Shown piece by piece: positions 37,915 to 48,532 of a stretch of DNA of 64,000 nucleotides. Source of the DNA: Methylocystis heyeri (GTDB lineage: Bacteria > Pseudomonadota > Alphaproteobacteria > Rhizobiales > Beijerinckiaceae); contig NZ_CP046052.1 in NCBI RefSeq assembly GCF_004802635.2, positions 3,928,501 through 3,992,500 on the forward strand. Direction: 5' to 3'. The position numbers and the translations under genes are program-made. The notes beneath the pieces were generated by a model that worked only from the letters and a program-made list of their open reading frames with translations, ran no database searches and was not told the DNA's origin. Positions within the stretch are counted from its first letter, which is position 1. Each line of letters begins with the position of its first letter.

Positions 37915-39285
37915 TCACGCCGACGTTTGGGGATAGCATCTCAGCCGGAAAATGCAGCCCGGTTCGGCGTCGGCGATTTCGACCCTAAACCCGTGAAGCT
38001 TGACGATGGCGGCGACGAGCGCGAGGCCGAGGCCGTTGCCCACGATGTGGCGGCTCTGCGCGCCGCGGTAGAATCGTTTGAACACTTCCGTCCGCTGCGC
38101 CTCGGATATGCCGGGGCCGTCGTCCGCGACGACGGCGACCGGACCCAGCGGGCTTTTCTCCAGCGCAATGCGGATGCGCCCGCCCTCGGGCGCGAATTTT
38201 ATGGCGTTGTCGACCAGATTGGCGAAGGCCTCCAGAAGCAGATCCTTGTCGCCCTCCACGGGCGCTTCTTCCCCTGTCTCCACATCGAGCGAAATGCTCT
38301 TGGCTTCGGCGAGCGGTTCGTAGAGTTCTGCGGCGTCGCGCAGAATCGCGCCGAGGTCCACGGTCGCGAAGAAGGCGCGGGCGCGGCCGGTTTCGAGCTG
38401 GGCGATGCGCAGCAGGGCCGTCGTCAGCGCGAAGGTTTGATCGAGACCGGCGACGGCGCGCTCCAGCAGAGCGAGCGGGGTCTGCTGGCCGGCCAGCATC
38501 TGCTGGAGCCGCTCGAGATTTCCGCGCACGCGGGAGAGCGGGGTCCGCAGATCATGGGCGATATTGTTCCCGACATGGTGAAGCTCGTTGATCGCGCGCT
38601 CGAGATCGTCGAGCAGGACGTTCACGGCTTCCGCCAGGCGATCGAAATCGTCCCGGGCGCCGGTCAATTCGAGCCGTCGCCGCAGATCGCCTTTCTGGAA
38701 ATCGCGCAGGACCCGCTGGGCGCGCGTCAGACGGCTGTTCATCCGCAGGCTCAAAAAGGCGCCCGCGCCGACGGCGAGTATCGCCATGGGGATGACTCCG
38801 AGCTTCAAGGCTTCGCTCACCGCGCCGAGCAGATTGGCGAGCTCCTGGATATTGCGGCCGACGACCAGTATGCGCCCGTCGGGCAGCGAGCGGGCGACGA
38901 AAATGGCCGGCTCCGAGGAGTTCGAGCCGTCGGCGAATTCGAAGGCGTCGAGGCGGCGGGCTCCGCCGTCGGGGATGAGGCCCGGCGGAAGGCGCTTCAG
39001 GCCGCCCGCGAGATAGGCTCCGTTCTGCTCGAACAGCCCGGAAACGGTGAATCTGTGAACGTCGTCATAGTGGCGGCGCTCCATGCTCTGCCTGATCTGT
39101 TCGGAAGGGGTTTCCGCCAGAACCGGCGCCTGACGCTCCATGAACCCCATTATCCGCCGCGTCTCGAAGACGGCGGTCTGCCAGTAGATGAACCCGAACA
39201 GGCAGAGATTGGTGGCGATGAACAGCGCGGCTATGGCGAGGGTCCGCCGGAAGATCGCGGATTCCTTCAGCCTAAAGTTCGGCAT
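37915..39285 (-). CDS. Sensor histidine kinase
   Basis: A 456-residue membrane kinase: two spans (about residues 12-32 and 155-180) flank a sensor domain of about 120 residues, followed by a HAMP linker (LRRRLELTGARDDFDRLAEA), the H-box NNIAHDLRTPLSRV with His244, and the ATPase domain with LVDNAIKFAPEGG, DDGPGISEAQR and GNGLGLALVAAI. The start at ATG 39285 overlaps the response regulator gene by 14 bases. Signal unknown. Confidence 0.92.
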   Translation of the reverse strand: MPNFRLKESAIFRRTLAIAALFIATNLCLFGFIYWQTAVFETRRIMGFMERQAPVLAETPSEQIRQSMERRHYDDVHRFTVSGLFEQNGAYLAGGLKRLPPGLIPDGGARRLDAFEFADGSNSSEPAIFVARSLPDGRILVVGRNIQELANLLGAVSEALKLGVIPMAILAVGAGAFLSLRMNSRLTRAQRVLRDFQKGDLRRRLELTGARDDFDRLAEAVNVLLDDLERAINELHHVGNNIAHDLRTPLSRVRGNLERLQQMLAGQQTPLALLERAVAGLDQTFALTTALLRIAQLETGRARAFFATVDLGAILRDAAELYEPLAEAKSISLDVETGEEAPVEGDKDLLLEAFANLVDNAIKFAPEGGRIRIALEKSPLGPVAVVADDGPGISEAQRTEVFKRFYRGAQSRHIVGNGLGLALVAAIVKLHGFRVEIADAEPGCIFRLRCYPQTSA

Positions 39286-39961
39286 TGAACATGAACCCGC
39301 AGCCCCTGATGTTCTGGATGTAGGATTTGCTCCTGTCCCGGTCGATCTTGCGGCGCAATTTGCTGATGTGGACGTCGACCACATTGGTTTGCGGGGAGAA
39401 GCGATATTTCCACACCTTTTGGATCAGCATGTCCCGCGTGACGAGCTGGCCGGGGCGCGCCATGAAATATTCGAGGAGCTGGAACTCCCGCGCCGACAGC
39501 TCGACGGACTTTCCGTCCAGCGTCGCCTGCCGCTTGACGAGATCGAGCGAGAGCGCGCCGCCCCGCAAGACCATCGCGCGCGCAAGGAGCGGGCGCCGCA
39601 GCAAGGCCTCCACTCTCGCGTCCATTTCCGCGAGGCTGAAAGGTTTTACGAGATAATCGTCGGCGCCGCCCTTGAGGCCGTCCACGCGGTCCTCCACTTC
39701 GCCCAGCGCGCTGACGATGAGAATGGGGGTCGACGCGTTTTCCTTGCGCATGGACTCCACTATGGCGAGACCGTCTATCTCGGGCAGCATCCTGTCCAGA
39801 ATTACGAGATCGAACGTATCGCGCTCGATTTCGGCCATCGCTTTTGCGCCGGTTTCCGCATGGGAAACCAGATATCCGCGCTGGCGCAGCTCCTGCGTCA
39901 CGGTTTCTGCGATTTCGGGATCGTCTTCGACCACCAGTATCTTTTGCGCGCTATCGCTCAT
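39272..39961 (-). CDS. OmpR/PhoB-family response regulator
   Basis: A 229-residue regulator: receiver domain with the phosphorylated Asp56 (LVILDRMLPEIDG) and acidic pair Asp13/Asp14, then a winged-helix domain (LDLVKRQATLDGKSVELSAR, REFQLLEYFMARPGQLVTRD, VVDVHISKLRRKID). Encoded upstream of and overlapping its kinase, so this is a matched pair. No target can be read from the context. Confidence 0.93.
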   Translation of the reverse strand: MSDSAQKILVVEDDPEIAETVTQELRQRGYLVSHAETGAKAMAEIERDTFDLVILDRMLPEIDGLAIVESMRKENASTPILIVSALGEVEDRVDGLKGGADDYLVKPFSLAEMDARVEALLRRPLLARAMVLRGGALSLDLVKRQATLDGKSVELSAREFQLLEYFMARPGQLVTRDMLIQKVWKYRFSPQTNVVDVHISKLRRKIDRDRSKSYIQNIRGCGFMFNAEL

Positions 39962-40083
39962 GGGCGCTCTCCGACTTCGCGCGTCTTCAGGCTTGCTCAG
40001 GATAGACAGCCGGCGCAGGGCGAAAAACTAAATTCTCGATAAGAATTCATCGAACCGTCCCGGGTGGGCGGATCCGACAGGGG

Positions 40084-41004
40084 TCAATATCTTATTTCGC
40101 GCAGATCGCCCGCGGGGTTGCGCAGCCCCTCCAGCGCCTTGACGTCCACGCTCACCTGAAGCCTCTGTTTTCCCGCGCCGAGGATCACGCCGTCGATCGG
40201 GGAGACGTCGGCGTAATCGCGCCCGACCGCCAGAACGACATGCTCGTCGCACACCAGCATATTATTGGTGGGATCGAGCTGCAGCCAGCCGAAGGCGGGG
40301 CCGCACCACAGCGAAATCCAGGCGTGCGAGGCGTCCGCGCCCTCTAAGCGTTTTTCTCCCGGGGCGGGCAGGGTGCGCAAATAGCCGCTGACATAGGCCG
40401 CGGGCAGGCCCAGGCCGCGCAGGGCGACGATCATGATATGGGCAAAGTCCTGGCAGACTCCGCTGCGCCGCGCAAAGGCCTCGGGCAGGGGCGTCGTGAC
40501 TTCGGTCGCCGCGGGATCGTAACGGAAATCGGCGTGGATGCGCCGCATCAGGTCGAGGGCGCCTTCCAGAACCGGCCGGCCTTCGGGAAAGCTCTCGCGG
40601 GCGTAGCCGGTCACGGCCGCCTGCAAAGGCGTCAGCCGGCCGGGGAAGAGAAAATGCGCGGGCGACAGGGGGCCGAGCGACTGGCTGGACGCCGCGGCGC
40701 GCCGGGCGGTCTCCCAGATCGGGGTCAGGGCGGCCGCGGGGGGCTGGGGCCGGCGCACGTCGATTCGCGCTTCGAGGGTTATCTGCAGGGCGCTGTGCGG
40801 GCTGCCTATGCTCGCCTCTATGACGCGATTGCCGAAGAAATCGACTCTTTCGTTGCGCCTCGAAGGCTGCGGCGCGAGTCCCACCGCGCTGCGCAGAACG
40901 CGCTGGCCGCCGTCGTCGCGCGGCAGCAGGCGCAGCAGGCAGCGCGCCGAGGCCACCGGCGCGGCGTAATCGTAGCTGGTGACGTGGCGAATCTCGTAAA
41001 TCAC
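40084..41004 (-). CDS. Transglutaminase-like protein (GTG start)
   Basis: A 306-residue protein with the N-terminal bacterial transglutaminase-associated domain ([20 protein letters not shown]) and a papain-like core with catalytic Cys (SGVCQDFAH), His (DASHAWISLW) and Asp (QLDPTNNM). The GTG at 41004 overlaps the stop of the ATP-grasp/alpha-E gene by 4 bases, so the two are coupled. Third gene of the cluster; the family is predicted to act as a peptidase or amide-forming enzyme in a peptide-modifying pathway. Confidence 0.88.
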   Translation of the reverse strand: MIYEIRHVTSYDYAAPVASARCLLRLLPRDDGGQRVLRSAVGLAPQPSRRNERVDFFGNRVIEASIGSPHSALQITLEARIDVRRPQPPAAALTPIWETARRAAASSQSLGPLSPAHFLFPGRLTPLQAAVTGYARESFPEGRPVLEGALDLMRRIHADFRYDPAATEVTTPLPEAFARRSGVCQDFAHIMIVALRGLGLPAAYVSGYLRTLPAPGEKRLEGADASHAWISLWCGPAFGWLQLDPTNNMLVCDEHVVLAVGRDYADVSPIDGVILGAGKQRLQVSVDVKALEGLRNPAGDLREIRY

Positions 41005-43535
41005 GCGAGCTGCGCCCGTTTGGTTATCGCCAGAGCGCTGTCGCGGTGGGAAAAATAGCGTTCGGAGATGGCCTCGCCGAGGCACAGCAGGCGCTGCTCG
41101 ATCTCGAGGATCGCCGCCGCGTCGATCGATTTGGCTTCCTTGGACGCCAGCTCGGCGCGGAGCGGGGTCGACATCCGCCGCGGCCGCTCCATCACGCCGT
41201 CGTTCAGCAGGGCGGGCAGGGCCGCGAGATGGTCGTCGATCCGCACCACCTGAAACGCCACCGAGCGCGGGTTGAAGGGATCGAGCACGGCCATGTCCAG
41301 CGCCGGGGCCTGAGCCGCGCCGCTCAAATAACGGCTGCGGTAGGTGATCTGGGAGTCGATCAGCTCGATCAGGACGTCGAGCGATTCCATGGTGGGGCGC
41401 CCTTCCGCGAATTGACGCGCCAATCGGCAGGTGTTGATCGCGCGTTCGATGCGTTTGCCGAGATCGAGGAAACTCCAGCCCGCGACGCGGTTGAAGTTCT
41501 CGTCCATCAGCCCGGAAAGCGCGGCGATGGTCTGCAGCGCGCTTTCGGCGCAATCGACGATCTCGGGCTCGGACAGCGCGTGGAGGCCGGGAGCGCCGCA
41601 ATCCGAAGCCGGCGCGCATTGCAGGCGCGCTTCGAGCCCGCCCAGCAATTGCCACATGTCCTGGGACAGGCGCTCCCGGGCGATGGAGGCCGTGCGCCGC
41701 GCTTCCCTGGCGGCGGACAAAGCCGAGCCATAGGCCCCGCGGTCGCTGACCGCGAGGAAGGCGAGGCGCGCCGGCGCCATGTGCCTCGAATCGTCCCGCA
41801 CGCAGCCCCAGGCGACGAGCTGGCGCAGCAGGCGGTCGATCGGCTGGCGGTCGTCATGGCGGGCTTCCGCCAGCCGGTTGCACAGAGCGCGCACCAGCCT
41901 CAGCACGGCCTCCGTGCGTTCGAGATAGCGGCCCATCCAATAGAGATTGTCGGCGGCCCGGCTCGGCAGAACCCCCGGCACCCGTACGATATGGGCGTCG
42001 TCGCTGGGCGGCAGCAGGGTCGCCGAATCTATCTGGGTGTCGCTGAGCACCCAGACGTCGGCCGAGGGGGCGCCGGCCTGCGGATAGGCGCCGTGGGGGT
42101 CCTGGCTGTCGTAGACGCGGCAATAGCCGCCGGGCATGACGACCCATCCGTCCCTGGTCGCGGCGGCGAAGACCCTCAGCGTGAAGGGCCGCGGCTGCAG
42201 CGCGCCGTCCACCCATGCGGGAGTGGTCGACAAGGCCATCTGCTCCTGGGCGGTGAAATCCATCCCGCGTTCGGTCATGGCTGCGATGAGCCGGGTTCTT
42301 TCGCAGGCGCCGAGTTCGGGCGCATAGAGCCCGCGGGCGTCGATCCGGCCGAGCGCGCCGGGACCGAAGGCGCCCTTTATCAGGCGCTGGTCGAGTTCGG
42401 CCATGGCGCGCGCCGCCGCGTCTTCCCGCCCGCACCACAGGGTCTCGACATTGGCGATACGCAGATCCTCGCCCAGGACATGCCGCGCCAGCGAGGGGAG
42501 CAGGCTCATCAGGGCGCGGGATTCGACGAGGCCGGCGCCGGGCGGGTTGGCCATCGCTATCGCGCCCCGGCGGAAGGCGTCGAAGAGGCCGGGCGCCCCG
42601 AGCCGCGACGCGGCGTTGGCCTCCAGAGGATCGCACCAGTCGGCGTCCACCCTGCGCCAGAGCACGTCGACGCGTTTAAGCCCGGCGATGGTGCGCACGA
42701 AAAGCTTGCCGTCCTCGGCGATGAGGTCTTCGCCCTCGACGAGAAGCAAGCCGAGATAACGCGCCAGGCTGACCTGTTCGGCGTAGGTTTCGCTGAACAC
42801 TCCAGGCGTGAGAAGGCAGATGCGGGGATCGGCGCGCGGCGCGGCGGCGGCGAGGCCGGCGCGGAAATCCCGGAAGAAGGAAGCCAGCCGCCTCACATTC
42901 ATGTCGCGGAACAGGCTGGGGAAAGTGCGCGCCATGATGAGGCGGTTTTCCAGAGCGTAGCCGGGGCCGGAGGGAGCCTGGGCGCGGTCTCTGAAGACGC
43001 GCCACTCGCCGTCGGCGCCGCGGGCGATATCGGCGGCGTAAAAGCGCAGCCAGCGGTCGCCGGCGGGTTTGACCCCGTTCATCGGGCGCACATATTCCGG
43101 AGAGCCCGCCACCGCCAGGGCCGGAAGGACTCCCTCCGACACCAGCCGGTTTTCCCCATAGATGTCGTGCAGCAGCAAATCCAGCAGCTCGGCGCGCTGG
43201 GATATGCCGCTTTCGATCCTGGCCCATTCGGCCTGCTTGAGCAGAAGCGGCAGGCGGGACAGCGGCGCGGGCCGCTCGCGGGCCTCGCCGTGCAGGCGAT
43301 AGGTTATGCCCATCTCGTCGATGCGGCGTCCGGCGCGCGCGAAGCGCTGGTCGATCTCCGCTTCGCCGAATTCCGCCAGCGCCTCGAGCAGCAGGAGCCA
43401 ATGGGGGCGGGGCCGCCCCCCCTCGTCCATCAGCTCGTCGGAGATTCCTTGCGCCGGCCGATAGTCCGAAAGCCAAGAGGCGATGCGGCGGTTTCTCACA
43501 TTGGCGAAAGGCGCGAAGGCGGCCTCAGGAGACAA
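41001..43535 (-). CDS. Circularly permuted ATP-grasp / alpha-E fusion protein (TTG start)
   Basis: 844 residues that join two proteins usually encoded separately. Residues 1 to about 515 are a circularly permuted ATP-grasp ligase (DUF404/407 type; [60 protein letters not shown]). Residues about 520-844 are an alpha-E domain ([20 protein letters not shown]). TTG at 43535 has AGGAGG 4 bases upstream inside the end of the preceding gene (11-base overlap); a GTG a few codons later is an alternative. ATP-grasp enzymes form amide bonds, which suggests peptide ligation here, but no product is known. Confidence 0.87.
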   Translation of the reverse strand: MSPEAAFAPFANVRNRRIASWLSDYRPAQGISDELMDEGGRPRPHWLLLLEALAEFGEAEIDQRFARAGRRIDEMGITYRLHGEARERPAPLSRLPLLLKQAEWARIESGISQRAELLDLLLHDIYGENRLVSEGVLPALAVAGSPEYVRPMNGVKPAGDRWLRFYAADIARGADGEWRVFRDRAQAPSGPGYALENRLIMARTFPSLFRDMNVRRLASFFRDFRAGLAAAAPRADPRICLLTPGVFSETYAEQVSLARYLGLLLVEGEDLIAEDGKLFVRTIAGLKRVDVLWRRVDADWCDPLEANAASRLGAPGLFDAFRRGAIAMANPPGAGLVESRALMSLLPSLARHVLGEDLRIANVETLWCGREDAAARAMAELDQRLIKGAFGPGALGRIDARGLYAPELGACERTRLIAAMTERGMDFTAQEQMALSTTPAWVDGALQPRPFTLRVFAAATRDGWVVMPGGYCRVYDSQDPHGAYPQAGAPSADVWVLSDTQIDSATLLPPSDDAHIVRVPGVLPSRAADNLYWMGRYLERTEAVLRLVRALCNRLAEARHDDRQPIDRLLRQLVAWGCVRDDSRHMAPARLAFLAVSDRGAYGSALSAAREARRTASIARERLSQDMWQLLGGLEARLQCAPASDCGAPGLHALSEPEIVDCAESALQTIAALSGLMDENFNRVAGWSFLDLGKRIERAINTCRLARQFAEGRPTMESLDVLIELIDSQITYRSRYLSGAAQAPALDMAVLDPFNPRSVAFQVVRIDDHLAALPALLNDGVMERPRRMSTPLRAELASKEAKSIDAAAILEIEQRLLCLGEAISERYFSHRDSALAITKRAQLA

Positions 43536-46500
43536 ACGGCCTCCTCAGGTCGAGAGTGAGCGGGTATTCGCCTGCCGGCTCCGCGCAGGGAGGCTCGATC
43601 CGGCCGGGCGTGTGGCCGTGATCCTGGAATCTCGAGAGCCGCCGGGCTTCGGCTTCGTGGGCGTTGACCGGGAAGGTTTCATAATTGCGCCCGCCCGGAT
43701 GGACGCTGTGATAGACGCAGCCGCCGAGAGAATGCCGGCTCCAGCTGTCGATGACGTCGAAGGTGAGGGGCGCATGGACCGGGATGGTGGGGTGCAGTCC
43801 GGAGGCGGGCTTCCAGGCCTTGAAGCGCACGCCCGCGACCGCTTCGCCGACCGTGCCGGTCGGGGCCATGGGCACGCGCCTGCCGTTGCAGGCGATGATA
43901 TGGCGGCCAGGCACGAAGCCCTGCGCCTTCACCTGCAGCCGCTCTACGCAAGAATCGACGTAGCGCACCGTTCCCCCCGAAGCTCCCTGTTCCCCGGTGA
44001 CATGCCACGGCTCGAGGGCGTGGCGAACCTCGAGGCTCACGCCGCCGTGGGAAACCGCGCCCGCGAAGGGGAAGCGGAATTCCCATTGCGCGGCGAACCA
44101 TTCCGATTCGAAGGGGTAGCCCGCCCGCTTCAGATCATCCAGCACCCCGAGGAAATCCTCCCAGATATAATGGGGCAGCATGAATTTGTCGTGTAGCGCC
44201 GTTCCCCAGCGCACCAGCCCGCCCTCCTGCGGCTCGCGCCAGAACCAGGCCGCGAGCGCCCGCAGCAAAAGCTGCTGGGCGAGGCTCATTCTGGCGTCCG
44301 GCGGCATTTCGAAGGCGCGGAACTCGACGAGGCCCAGCCGGCCGGTGGGTCCGTCCGGAGAATAGAGCTTGTCGATACATATTTCAGCCCGGTGGGTGTT
44401 GCCGGAAACATCGACCAGAAGATTGCGGAACAGGCGATCCACCAGCCAATAAGGGAAATCGGTCGTCCACGGTCCCGGGGCGTTGGCGAGCGCGATTTCC
44501 ATCTCATAGAGAGATTCGTGGCGCGCTTCGTCGATCCGGGGCGACTGGCTGGTCGGGCCGATGAACAGCCCCGAGAAGAGGTAAGACAATGAAGGGCGGC
44601 GCTGCCAGTAGAGAATGAAGCTCTTGAGCAGATCCGGCCGGCGCAGGAAAGGCGAATCGGCCGGCGTCTGCCCGCCGAGCACCACATGGTTGCCGCCGCC
44701 GGAGCCGGCGCAGCGCCCGTCGATCAGGAATTTGCTGGTGGTGAGCCGCGCCTGGCGGGCGTCCTCGTAAAGGCCGGTCGTGTTGGCGATGGCCTCGCGC
44801 CAGGAGGCCGCGGGGTGGATATTGACCTCTATCACGCCGGGGTCGGGCGTCACCTTGATGACGTTCATGCGCGGATCGAACGGGGGCTCGTAGCCCTCGA
44901 TATGCACCGGCAGGCCGGTCGCCGCCGCGGTCTGCTCCACCGCGGCGAGAAGTTCGAGATAGTCCTCGAGCCTTTGCGTCGGCGGCATGAAGACGCAAAG
45001 CGCCCCGTCGCGAGGCTCCACCGCCAGCGCCGTGCGCACGATCCCCTCGCAGGCGACCTGCTGCAGCACCGCCTGCCTGTCCCGGCCGGCGTGAGCGGTG
45101 TAGAGCTGCTTATAATAGGACGAAGGAGGAAGCGCGGGACGCTGTTCGAGCGCATCCTGCGGCATGATGAAAGGATAGGCCGAAGACGCCGTCCAGGGCA
45201 GCGAGTTTATCGGGAGCCTGAGCCCGATGGGCGAATCCCCCGGCGAAAGAAAAAGCCTGCCGCGCCGCAACTGCCAGCGCGCGGTGCTCCAGGCGGGGGG
45301 GCTCGCCGGGGCGTTCCAGCGCTGGATCGGAAGGACATAGCCGGTGGGCGCCGACAGCCCCCTTTCGAAAGTGCGGACAAAGCGGCTGCGCACTTCGGGA
45401 TCGTCTATCTTGGGGTCGGTCAAATCCGCGTTGACGGGCAGGGCGGCTTCCTTGGCGGCCCAATGCAGCGGGTCCTCATAGGCCGGGATGAGAAAGGAGG
45501 GGTCGATTCCCAGCCTCAGCACCAGCTCATTGGCGAATTTTTCCGCTTCCGCGCCCCCGGCCGCGCCGCCGCCGGCGTCTCTTTCGATGCGGGCGACGAG
45601 TTCGGGATTGCTCCAGATCGGCTCGCCGTCCTTGCGCCAATAGACCGAAAAGGCCCAGCGGGGCAGGCTTTCTCCCGGATACCATTTGCCCTGGCCGTAA
45701 TGCAGAAAGCCGCCGGGCGCGAAGCGGGTCCTCAACCTGCGGATCAGCGCGTCGGAAAGACTGCGCTTGGTCGGGCCGACCGCCGCCACATTCCATTCGG
45801 CCCCTTCGAAATCGTCTATCGAGACGAAGGTGGGTTCGCCGCCTGTGGTCAAGCGGACGTCCTGGGCCGCGAGATCGGCGTCCACCTTCTCGCCGAGGGC
45901 GTCGAGCCTCGCCCAGGCCTCCTCCGAGAAAGGCGCCGTGACCCGCGGCGCCTGCCTTATGCGATCGACCCTCATCTCGAAGCCGAAGTCGCACTCCGCA
46001 GGTTCGACCACGCCAGAAACCGGCGCGCAGGAGCGATAATGCGGAGCGGCGCAGAGAGGCAGATGACCCTCGCCGCAGAAAAGCCCGGAAGTCGCGTCGA
46101 GGCCGATCCAGCCGGCGCCCGGAAGATAGACCTCGGCCCAGGCGTGCAGGTCGGTGAAGTCCTCCTGCGGACCGCGCGGCCCCTCGATGGGCTCGACGTC
46201 GGCGGTGAGCTGGATGAGATAGCCGGATACGAAGCGGGCGGCGAGCCCCAGCCGCCGCAGGAGCTGCACCATCAGCCAGGCCGAATCGCGACAGGAGCCG
46301 GAGCGCAGCGCCAGGGTTTCGTCCGGCGTCTGGACGCCAGGCTCCATGCGAATGACATATCGTATCTCGCTCTGCAGCCTTGCGTTGAGATCGACCAGAA
46401 AATCGATCGCCCTGGTTTTTTCCCGGGGGATGCTGCGCAAAAAGTCATCGATCGGCGCCCCACCGGGCTCGATCTCCAGACAGGCGGCGAGTTCGGCGCC

Positions 46501-46830
46501 GAGCTCCGGCGCATAGGCGAAAGGAAATTCCTCGGCGTAGGGTTCGACGAAGAAATCGAAAGGATTGAAAACGGCGAGCTCCGCCAATAAATCGACTTCG
46601 ACGCGGAATTCTTTTGTTTTCTCGGGAAAAACCAGGCGCGCGAGCCAATTGCCGTGGGGGTCCTGCTGCCAGTTGATGAAATGTTCGGAGGGCGCGATCT
46701 TGAGCGCATAGCTGAGCACGCGCGTGCGGCAGTGAGGCGCCGGACGCAGGCGTATGACCTGGGGGCCGAGGGCCACCAGCCGGTCGTATTTGTAATGGGT
46801 GACGTGGTGCAGGGCGACCTGGATCGACAC
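43525..46830 (-). CDS. Large transglutaminase/DUF2126 protein
   Basis: A 1101-residue protein. An N-terminal domain ([20 protein letters not shown]) and a transglutaminase core with Cys ([11 protein letters not shown]), His ([13 protein letters not shown]) and Asp ([10 protein letters not shown]) occupy the first ~290 residues. The rest is the large DUF2126 region, with [20 protein letters not shown], a glycine/asparagine motif [20 protein letters not shown], and [20 protein letters not shown] near the end. First gene of the coupled three-gene set. No signal peptide, so it is probably cytosolic. Confidence 0.9.
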   Translation of the reverse strand: MSIQVALHHVTHYKYDRLVALGPQVIRLRPAPHCRTRVLSYALKIAPSEHFINWQQDPHGNWLARLVFPEKTKEFRVEVDLLAELAVFNPFDFFVEPYAEEFPFAYAPELGAELAACLEIEPGGAPIDDFLRSIPREKTRAIDFLVDLNARLQSEIRYVIRMEPGVQTPDETLALRSGSCRDSAWLMVQLLRRLGLAARFVSGYLIQLTADVEPIEGPRGPQEDFTDLHAWAEVYLPGAGWIGLDATSGLFCGEGHLPLCAAPHYRSCAPVSGVVEPAECDFGFEMRVDRIRQAPRVTAPFSEEAWARLDALGEKVDADLAAQDVRLTTGGEPTFVSIDDFEGAEWNVAAVGPTKRSLSDALIRRLRTRFAPGGFLHYGQGKWYPGESLPRWAFSVYWRKDGEPIWSNPELVARIERDAGGGAAGGAEAEKFANELVLRLGIDPSFLIPAYEDPLHWAAKEAALPVNADLTDPKIDDPEVRSRFVRTFERGLSAPTGYVLPIQRWNAPASPPAWSTARWQLRRGRLFLSPGDSPIGLRLPINSLPWTASSAYPFIMPQDALEQRPALPPSSYYKQLYTAHAGRDRQAVLQQVACEGIVRTALAVEPRDGALCVFMPPTQRLEDYLELLAAVEQTAAATGLPVHIEGYEPPFDPRMNVIKVTPDPGVIEVNIHPAASWREAIANTTGLYEDARQARLTTSKFLIDGRCAGSGGGNHVVLGGQTPADSPFLRRPDLLKSFILYWQRRPSLSYLFSGLFIGPTSQSPRIDEARHESLYEMEIALANAPGPWTTDFPYWLVDRLFRNLLVDVSGNTHRAEICIDKLYSPDGPTGRLGLVEFRAFEMPPDARMSLAQQLLLRALAAWFWREPQEGGLVRWGTALHDKFMLPHYIWEDFLGVLDDLKRAGYPFESEWFAAQWEFRFPFAGAVSHGGVSLEVRHALEPWHVTGEQGASGGTVRYVDSCVERLQVKAQGFVPGRHIIACNGRRVPMAPTGTVGEAVAGVRFKAWKPASGLHPTIPVHAPLTFDVIDSWSRHSLGGCVYHSVHPGGRNYETFPVNAHEAEARRLSRFQDHGHTPGRIEPPCAEPAGEYPLTLDLRRPFVS

Positions 46831-47092
46831 GGGGCGAGAAGCCTTTCAACGGGGCGCATCGCAGCGCTTACGTCGGGATTAGGTTTCGGCCTGCCGGCTC
46901 TGTCAATCCAGCTGCGCACAAAGCGCTGTTTTTGTTAAAAAGAACTGCACAATGGCGTGTTATCGCGCGCTTGGCGCCTAATTTGGCGGCGCCCAAAGGG
47001 CACGGCTATTGCTAAACTCGGCTCATGGGCCATTTCAGGGCCTCCTCGCTTTTGGAAAACTGCCGGTGCATGAACAGGAGTCGCCGCGGAAC

Positions 47093-47509
47093 ATGACCAT
47101 CGACGAAATCATCGCAAACTTCGATCTCCTGGACGAGTGGGAAGACCGCTACCGCTATCTCATCGAGCTCGGCCGCACGCTCGAACCCTTGTCCCAGGAC
47201 GCCTACAACGAAGAAAACAAAGTGCGCGGCTGCGCCAGTCAGGTCTGGCTGGTCACCGAGGCCGCGCATGACGACAAGGGTCAGCCGGTGCTCATATTCC
47301 ATGGCGACAGCGATGCGATCATCGTCAAGGGCCTCGTCGCGCTGGTGCTCGCCCTTTATTCGCGCAAGAGTCCCGCTTCGATCCTGGAGACCGACGCTGT
47401 GCCTCTGTTCACCGACCTCGGTCTCGCCCAGCATCTCTCGACGCAGCGGGCCAACGGCCTGAGGGCCATGGTGGAGCGGATAAAGAACGAGGCGCGCGCC
47501 GCCGCGTAA
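47093..47509 (+). CDS. sufE: SufE sulfur-transfer protein
   Basis: Accepts persulfide from SufS in Fe-S cluster assembly. ATG 47093 gives 138 residues; the acceptor cysteine is Cys47 in NKVRGCASQVWLVTEA. It is away from other suf genes. The longer frame to 47009 has no family support. A terminator follows directly. Confidence 0.93.
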   Translation: MTIDEIIANFDLLDEWEDRYRYLIELGRTLEPLSQDAYNEENKVRGCASQVWLVTEAAHDDKGQPVLIFHGDSDAIIVKGLVALVLALYSRKSPASILETDAVPLFTDLGLAQHLSTQRANGLRAMVERIKNEARAAA

Positions 47510-47518
47510 AAACATCTC

Positions 47519-47551
47519 GCAAACCTTCGCCCCGGCGAAGGTTTTGCTTTT
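47519..47551 (+). terminator. Terminator after sufE
   Basis: GCAAACCTTCGCC pairs with GGCGAAGGTTTTGC apart from one bulged base, followed by TTTT. Ten bases after the sufE stop. Confidence 0.85.
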
Positions 47552-47610
47552 CCCGCGGAGCGAGGTTGCATAGAATCCGCGCGTCTTCGCCCCATCCCGA
47601 GAAAACCCCC

Positions 47611-48486
47611 ATGTTTCTGGAGCGGCTGCTTTTTCTTATAACCGGGGCCATTGTTTTCGTGTGTCTCGGTTTCGCGCTGGTCATGATCGCCTCGGGGCCT
47701 GAAAAAGGCTCGCAGAACAAGGCGGCCGTTCAGCCCCAGGCCAATGTCGCCAAAGCGCAAAAGCCGGCCGCCGCGCCGTCTCCCGCCTCGCCCCCGTCTC
47801 CCGTTGCGCCGGGCGCCGCAAAAGCGCCCGAACCGACCTTCGACCGGGTGATTTCCACGGCGCCGGAATATGCCCGTTTTTTCAACAGGCTGCATGAGGC
47901 CTTTCCGGCCGATTACGCCGCGACCGTTCAGAGCTGGAAGACGCGCGCCGCTGCGGGCGGACCGGAGGAGAGCCCGGATTTCTATGTTTCCGAGGCGGTG
48001 CGCCTGTTGCGACAGTCGCGCGGCTCGCTCGCCGCCAAGGCGGAAGCCGCGGAACTCGAGAAGATATTCGCTATCCAGCTCGAGATCCTGCGCGCTGTCG
48101 CCAAGGACGATCCCCGCATATGCGTGACTTTTCTTTATGGCGGCGCCGACCGGGATTTCGCGCGTTTCGCTTCGGGACGCCGTCCTCTGGTCGGGAAAAT
48201 GGCGCTCGCGGGGCTCGAGGCGATCGCCAGCGGGCAAGTCAGGCGGATCGACCGGGCCGCGCCTTCCGACGCGGATTTCCAGGCGCTGGAGACTGCGCTC
48301 GCCGCCAAGGGATTGAACAAGGCGGAGATCGACGCCCTTCTCGATGGCAAAACGCCCGATCCGCCGATCGCCGACGCGCGCATGTGCGCCGCCGGGCAAA
48401 TCTATCTCGAAACCCTCCACGACCTGCCCGAGCCGGCCCGGATGCGCATTTACGGCTTGGTCGCCGAGCTGATGGCGAAGTCGTGA
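47611..48486 (+). CDS. Membrane-anchored hypothetical protein
   Basis: I do not recognise the family. The 291 residues have one N-terminal span (LLFLITGAIVFVCLGFALVM), an Ala/Pro-rich linker (about 40-85), and a soluble helical domain (FDRVISTAPEYARFFNRLHE onward) with three cysteines. It is probably periplasmic. ATG 47611 is chosen as start; an in-frame TTG at 47566 has GCGGAG upstream and would add 15 residues, so the start is uncertain. Confidence 0.7.
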   Translation: MFLERLLFLITGAIVFVCLGFALVMIASGPEKGSQNKAAVQPQANVAKAQKPAAAPSPASPPSPVAPGAAKAPEPTFDRVISTAPEYARFFNRLHEAFPADYAATVQSWKTRAAAGGPEESPDFYVSEAVRLLRQSRGSLAAKAEAAELEKIFAIQLEILRAVAKDDPRICVTFLYGGADRDFARFASGRRPLVGKMALAGLEAIASGQVRRIDRAAPSDADFQALETALAAKGLNKAEIDALLDGKTPDPPIADARMCAAGQIYLETLHDLPEPARMRIYGLVAELMAKS

Positions 48487-48532
48487 AGCGTAATAGAAAT
48501 TGAGTTGGATATGGCGCAATCCGGTTGTGGCC

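Noticed and set aside
41046-43559. An 837-codon + strand frame opposite the ATP-grasp/alpha-E gene
   Set aside because: The minus-strand product has clear family motifs and overlaps its neighbours as in an operon; the + strand frame has none.
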